Of a DNA stretch of 18,760 nt, positions 16,108 through 18,760 are shown one piece after another. The stretch's first letter is position 1; every line of letters starts with the position of its first letter. The notes beneath the pieces were generated by a model that did not search any database, was not told where the DNA came from, and was given only the letters and a program-made list of their open reading frames with translations. A program made the position numbers and the translations under genes. The stretch covers positions 1-18,760 of the forward strand of contig CAYSEW010000040.1 of assembly GCA_964430245.1 (NCBI GenBank), in the 5' to 3' direction. Source of the DNA: CAYSEW01 sp964430245. Lineage in GTDB: Bacteria; Bacteroidota; Bacteroidia; Flavobacteriales_D; Parvicellaceae.

Positions 16108-17820
16108 TTATTTAGTTATAACAACATTGAATTTACCAGATTTTCCATCTTCGAAAGTAATGTTGAATAAATAATTTCCATTAGGAATGTCATTTACATT
16201 TACTTGAAGATTTCCGCTCATAGTATTTACATTTTGATCTGAAATTAATTTTCCAGCTAAGTCATAAATTTTAAGATTAGCATATCCTTTAAAACCATTT
16301 AATGGGATGTTAACTATATGGTTAGCAGGGTTTGGATAAGGAGTAATGCTTAATTGCTCATTTTCTTCTACATTAAGATTAGTAGACACATTTACTGAAA
16401 GTCCAGGGACAACGTCTCTTCCAAATCCACCTACAAACCATGTTCCATTATCTTCAATTGGAGAAATTGGTTGTAAGTATACATTGTCAAAATTTTGTGT
16501 GTAATCTATAGCATTGTCAAATCCAATATATACTTCAGTACTAAATGTATTCACACAAAATAAATACCTAGTGTTATCATTTAATGTCATTGGCTCGTCA
16601 AAAGGCACATAGATGTTTTCATTTTGAAGATCTGCAGAATAAGTATATTCTCCTACACCAATTAGATTCAATGTGTTTACACCTGTAAGGTTAGCATCAT
16701 TAATGTCAGTAAACTGATCAGCCCATTCATATCCATAAACACTAACATACTCACCATCTAATACTGCAGGGTCAGTAGTGCTAGCAGCAAAAGTAACTCC
16801 CATAGCTGCTATTCTACTTGCATTAGGATCCATAAAATGGATACAAGCAGAGTAGCTTCCTACTGCAGCACTTGGTCTATAATAAGGTCCATTTGATGGA
16901 GTATTAGTAGAGTCATTTAAATTAGTCATTGAAAAAAGTGTATCACTCAACATGAAATTCTGACTAACCATGTTATCACCTATAAATTGATCTACAGCAG
17001 TAGTAACTATTGAATAGGTTAATTCATAATAACCTTCAGTATATGAAGTTTGTGAAAAAACAGGTAGTGAAAAGAAAGCACTGTCTCCAAAACTAATATC
17101 TGAAGTAGAAGATGTTTGATCGTAAAGAACTGTTCCACCTAATGTGATTTGAGCATTTACTGCAACACCTAATTGTTGATTTGTTCCATAGTTATGAACC
17201 CATGCGCCAGGTTGCACGTCATATTCTGTATTATCTGCTGACAGAGCTAAAGGATTAGAAAACGCCTTAGGTCGGTTGATGTCATCACCAAAGAATCCGA
17301 GGTCATCAGCATAATACCCAACTTTATTACCGATAAATGCAATTACATCTGCGCCAGCATCCATTTGTGCTCTGATTATTGCACCATCAGCATCTGAAAC
17401 CATAACAACAGGAATGGTAACTAATGCACCACTATCTCCGGGAGCCATTCCAACTGCACCAGGCGAATGATTAATGATAATTAAAGCAACAGCACCCGCA
17501 TCTTGTGCTTTTTTAGCTTTGAGTCCAAATTGACAAGCTCCTCTATAACATACTGCAATTTTACCAGTTAAGTCATTTATTAATGGGTTACAAGCTAAGC
17601 TATCATCAGCAGTTCCATCATCAGCAAGCATAAGCGTATCCTGTACAGCATTGAGTGGATCCATTAAGTCTGGTGTAAGTGACCATCCTCCACCTGGATC
17701 AGTGTATGTAAAGGTGTAATTGTTGCTAATTGAAGCAGGCTCTTCTACATAGAATATTACCTGGCCAAAGCAGGCAAAAGAGAAGATTGATAAATAAAAT
17801 CCGAGTAAAATCTTTTTCAT
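16108..17820 (-). CDS. Secreted T9SS cargo protein with a protease-associated (PA) domain
   Basis: The 570-residue product has a clear signal peptide (MKKILLGFYLSIFSFACFG, cleavage about 19/20). Next is a PA domain at about 30-165, recognisable from LTGKIAVCYRGACQFGLKAK and AGAVALIIINH plus IPVVMVS. An Ig-like CARDB-type segment covers about 195-290. The next module (about 291-481) begins LSDTLFSMTN and is related to those in both neighbours. The end is a type A sorting domain (about 483-570) with ITPYPNPANHIVNI, LKIYDLAGKLI and NGNYLFNI. PA domains usually accompany peptidases and help bind substrate, but no peptidase catalytic motif is visible here. Its role is unknown; cell-surface or secreted binding is a guess. 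It appears to have its own promoter upstream and a terminator downstream. Confidence 0.88.
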   Translation of the reverse strand: MKKILLGFYLSIFSFACFGQVIFYVEEPASISNNYTFTYTDPGGGWSLTPDLMDPLNAVQDTLMLADDGTADDSLACNPLINDLTGKIAVCYRGACQFGLKAKKAQDAGAVALIIINHSPGAVGMAPGDSGALVTIPVVMVSDADGAIIRAQMDAGADVIAFIGNKVGYYADDLGFFGDDINRPKAFSNPLALSADNTEYDVQPGAWVHNYGTNQQLGVAVNAQITLGGTVLYDQTSSTSDISFGDSAFFSLPVFSQTSYTEGYYELTYSIVTTAVDQFIGDNMVSQNFMLSDTLFSMTNLNDSTNTPSNGPYYRPSAAVGSYSACIHFMDPNASRIAAMGVTFAASTTDPAVLDGEYVSVYGYEWADQFTDINDANLTGVNTLNLIGVGEYTYSADLQNENIYVPFDEPMTLNDNTRYLFCVNTFSTEVYIGFDNAIDYTQNFDNVYLQPISPIEDNGTWFVGGFGRDVVPGLSVNVSTNLNVEENEQLSITPYPNPANHIVNIPLNGFKGYANLKIYDLAGKLISDQNVNTMSGNLQVNVNDIPNGNYLFNITFEDGKSGKFNVVITK

Positions 17821-17861
17821 GAAATTATATTTTAGTGATTAGTAGTTTTTTTTAAGGATTA

Positions 17862-17893
17862 CAAATTTAATGAAATCAAATGATTAAAGCAAA
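17862..17893 (-). promoter_or_regulatory. Bacteroidota-type promoter for the PA-domain T9SS gene
   Basis: Read on the - strand, TTTG (17893-17890) is followed after 20 bases by TAAATTTG (17869-17862). This matches the -33 TTTG / -7 TAnnTTTG consensus with normal spacing. Transcription would start near 17856, giving a leader of about 35 bases before the ATG at 17820. Confidence 0.5.
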
Positions 17894-17920
17894 AAACAAA
17901 TTATCTTGAATAATACTTAT

Positions 17921-17951
17921 AAAAAAAGGCGGCATATAGCCGCCTTTTTTT
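17921..17951. terminator. Strong hairpin terminator after the rightmost T9SS gene
   Basis: A perfect 6-bp stem GGCGGC / GCCGCC has a 5-base loop ATATA, with seven As on one side and seven Ts on the other. It lies 17 bases beyond the stop of the gene ending at 17969 and is symmetrical enough to work in both directions. Confidence 0.88.
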
Positions 17952-17968
17952 ATAATAAAATTATTTGT

Positions 17969-18760
17969 TTATTCTGTAACTATCATAGTTTTAGTTAAAG
18001 AGCCTTTTTCAGTTGAAAGAGTATAGTGATATACACCTTTTGCAAATACATCAGCATTTAAGTTGATCATATGAGCACCAGCTGAAAGAGTCCCTTCATT
18101 TAGGTCCATAACAATTTTACCAGTAATGTCTACAATTTTAAAGCTAACATTAGAAGCTTCATTTAAAGTGTAGTTAATCATTGAATTGTTATTGAAAGGA
18201 TTTGGGATATTTTGATTAAGCACAAAATTCACATTAGATTCTTCAATTGACTGAGTATTTTCAGCATTAATTCTTACCCAAGGTGTACTAGTAGAATAGT
18301 ACCAAGTAAGATCTGTTCCATCATAAAAGAAGGATGTTTGAGGGTCAGAAATACCAGCAGTTGTAACTACAAGGTCATTAGTTGCACCTCCATCTCCATA
18401 TGCTCCAATCACTACTAAATAACCGTTTCCAGATAATAAAGTAAATGGGCTAAAAAGGTTAAGTTGAATTTCAGCACCTAAATCTCCAGAAGTTAATACA
18501 TAGTCATCTGTATTTTGCTCGAAAATGAAATCTCCAGTAGCTGCGTCAATAGAATAAACAACTCCATATACTACAGCACCAGGATTTGCAGCACTGTGAA
18601 TTTTAACATTAATAGAGTACATATCTTGATCAGCAAAAACATCGAAATAATTACCCATTTCAAAAGCATTTCCTTGATTGTAAGAGCCACCAGCATCTAC
18701 ACCATTATCACGAGCATAAATGTAATCAGTAACTTCCATACTTCCTGCTGCTATTGAATT
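17969..18760 (-). CDS. T9SS cargo protein, C-terminal part (5' end outside window)
   Basis: The frame remains open through the last base of the window; seven codons (NSIAAGS) precede the first Met at 18739. That Met is therefore probably internal, and only the last 263 residues are present. The visible part begins with the same module as the neighbours (VTDYIYARDNG to WVRINAEN, 18733-18257). An AAGSMEVTDYIYA context resembles the end of an Ig-like repeat, as in the gene at 14301. The last 87 residues are a type A sorting domain of the NQNIPNPFN subtype (ISYxL-like strand, FKIVDITGKIV, KGVYHYTL, KTMIVTE). The missing N-terminus should hold a signal peptide and further domains. Function is unknown. 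Confidence 0.85.
   Translation of the reverse strand, partial: NSIAAGSMEVTDYIYARDNGVDAGGSYNQGNAFEMGNYFDVFADQDMYSINVKIHSAANPGAVVYGVVYSIDAATGDFIFEQNTDDYVLTSGDLGAEIQLNLFSPFTLLSGNGYLVVIGAYGDGGATNDLVVTTAGISDPQTSFFYDGTDLTWYYSTSTPWVRINAENTQSIEESNVNFVLNQNIPNPFNNNSMINYTLNEASNVSFKIVDITGKIVMDLNEGTLSAGAHMINLNADVFAKGVYHYTLSTEKGSLTKTMIVTE

Overview
The window looks like chromosome of a Bacteroidota bacterium, most likely a member of the Flavobacteriales. The DNA is AT-rich (about one third G+C by eye). Three proteins end in the type IX secretion (T9SS) sorting domain found only in this phylum. Shine-Dalgarno sequences are mostly absent, and one upstream region carries a good Bacteroidota-type promoter (TTTG / TAnnTTTG). 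The core proteins also resemble Bacteroidota versions, for example a ComM without its usual cysteine cluster and an MlaE-MlaF gene order. No tRNA, rRNA, CRISPR array, insertion sequence or prophage gene was seen.

Layout, left to right. (1) The 3' end of comM (+) meets a ppiD-like periplasmic folding factor (-) tail to tail, and one TTAA supplies both stop codons. (2) A hemJ-like membrane oxidase gene and purH follow on the + strand. (3) A tight cell-elongation cluster, mreB-mreC-mreD-mrdA(PBP2)-rodA, occupies about 5740-11338, with overlaps or 2-3 base gaps in its later part. It encodes the cytoskeletal filament, scaffold, transpeptidase and glycosyltransferase of the lateral-wall machinery. 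(4) On the - strand lie a GDP-mannose synthesis gene (manC) and, upstream of it, a short lipoprotein-like gene of 54 codons with a CxxCPxW motif. (5) Divergent from these is the two-gene lipid transporter mlaE-mlaF, which ends in a hairpin terminator. (6) The right end holds three consecutive - strand genes for large secreted T9SS cargo proteins. Strong hairpins separate them, and the last gene is cut by the window edge.

Most of the window is conserved envelope biology: outer-membrane protein folding (PpiD), wall elongation (Mre/PBP2/RodA), phospholipid trafficking (MlaEF), sugar-nucleotide supply (ManC) and surface proteins (T9SS cargo). I found no clear new defence, mobile or biosynthetic system. 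The most interesting points are a parvulin domain apparently nested inside a second, degenerate parvulin domain in PpiD; the small cysteine-motif lipoprotein gene; and a module of about 160-190 residues shared by all three adjacent T9SS cargo proteins.
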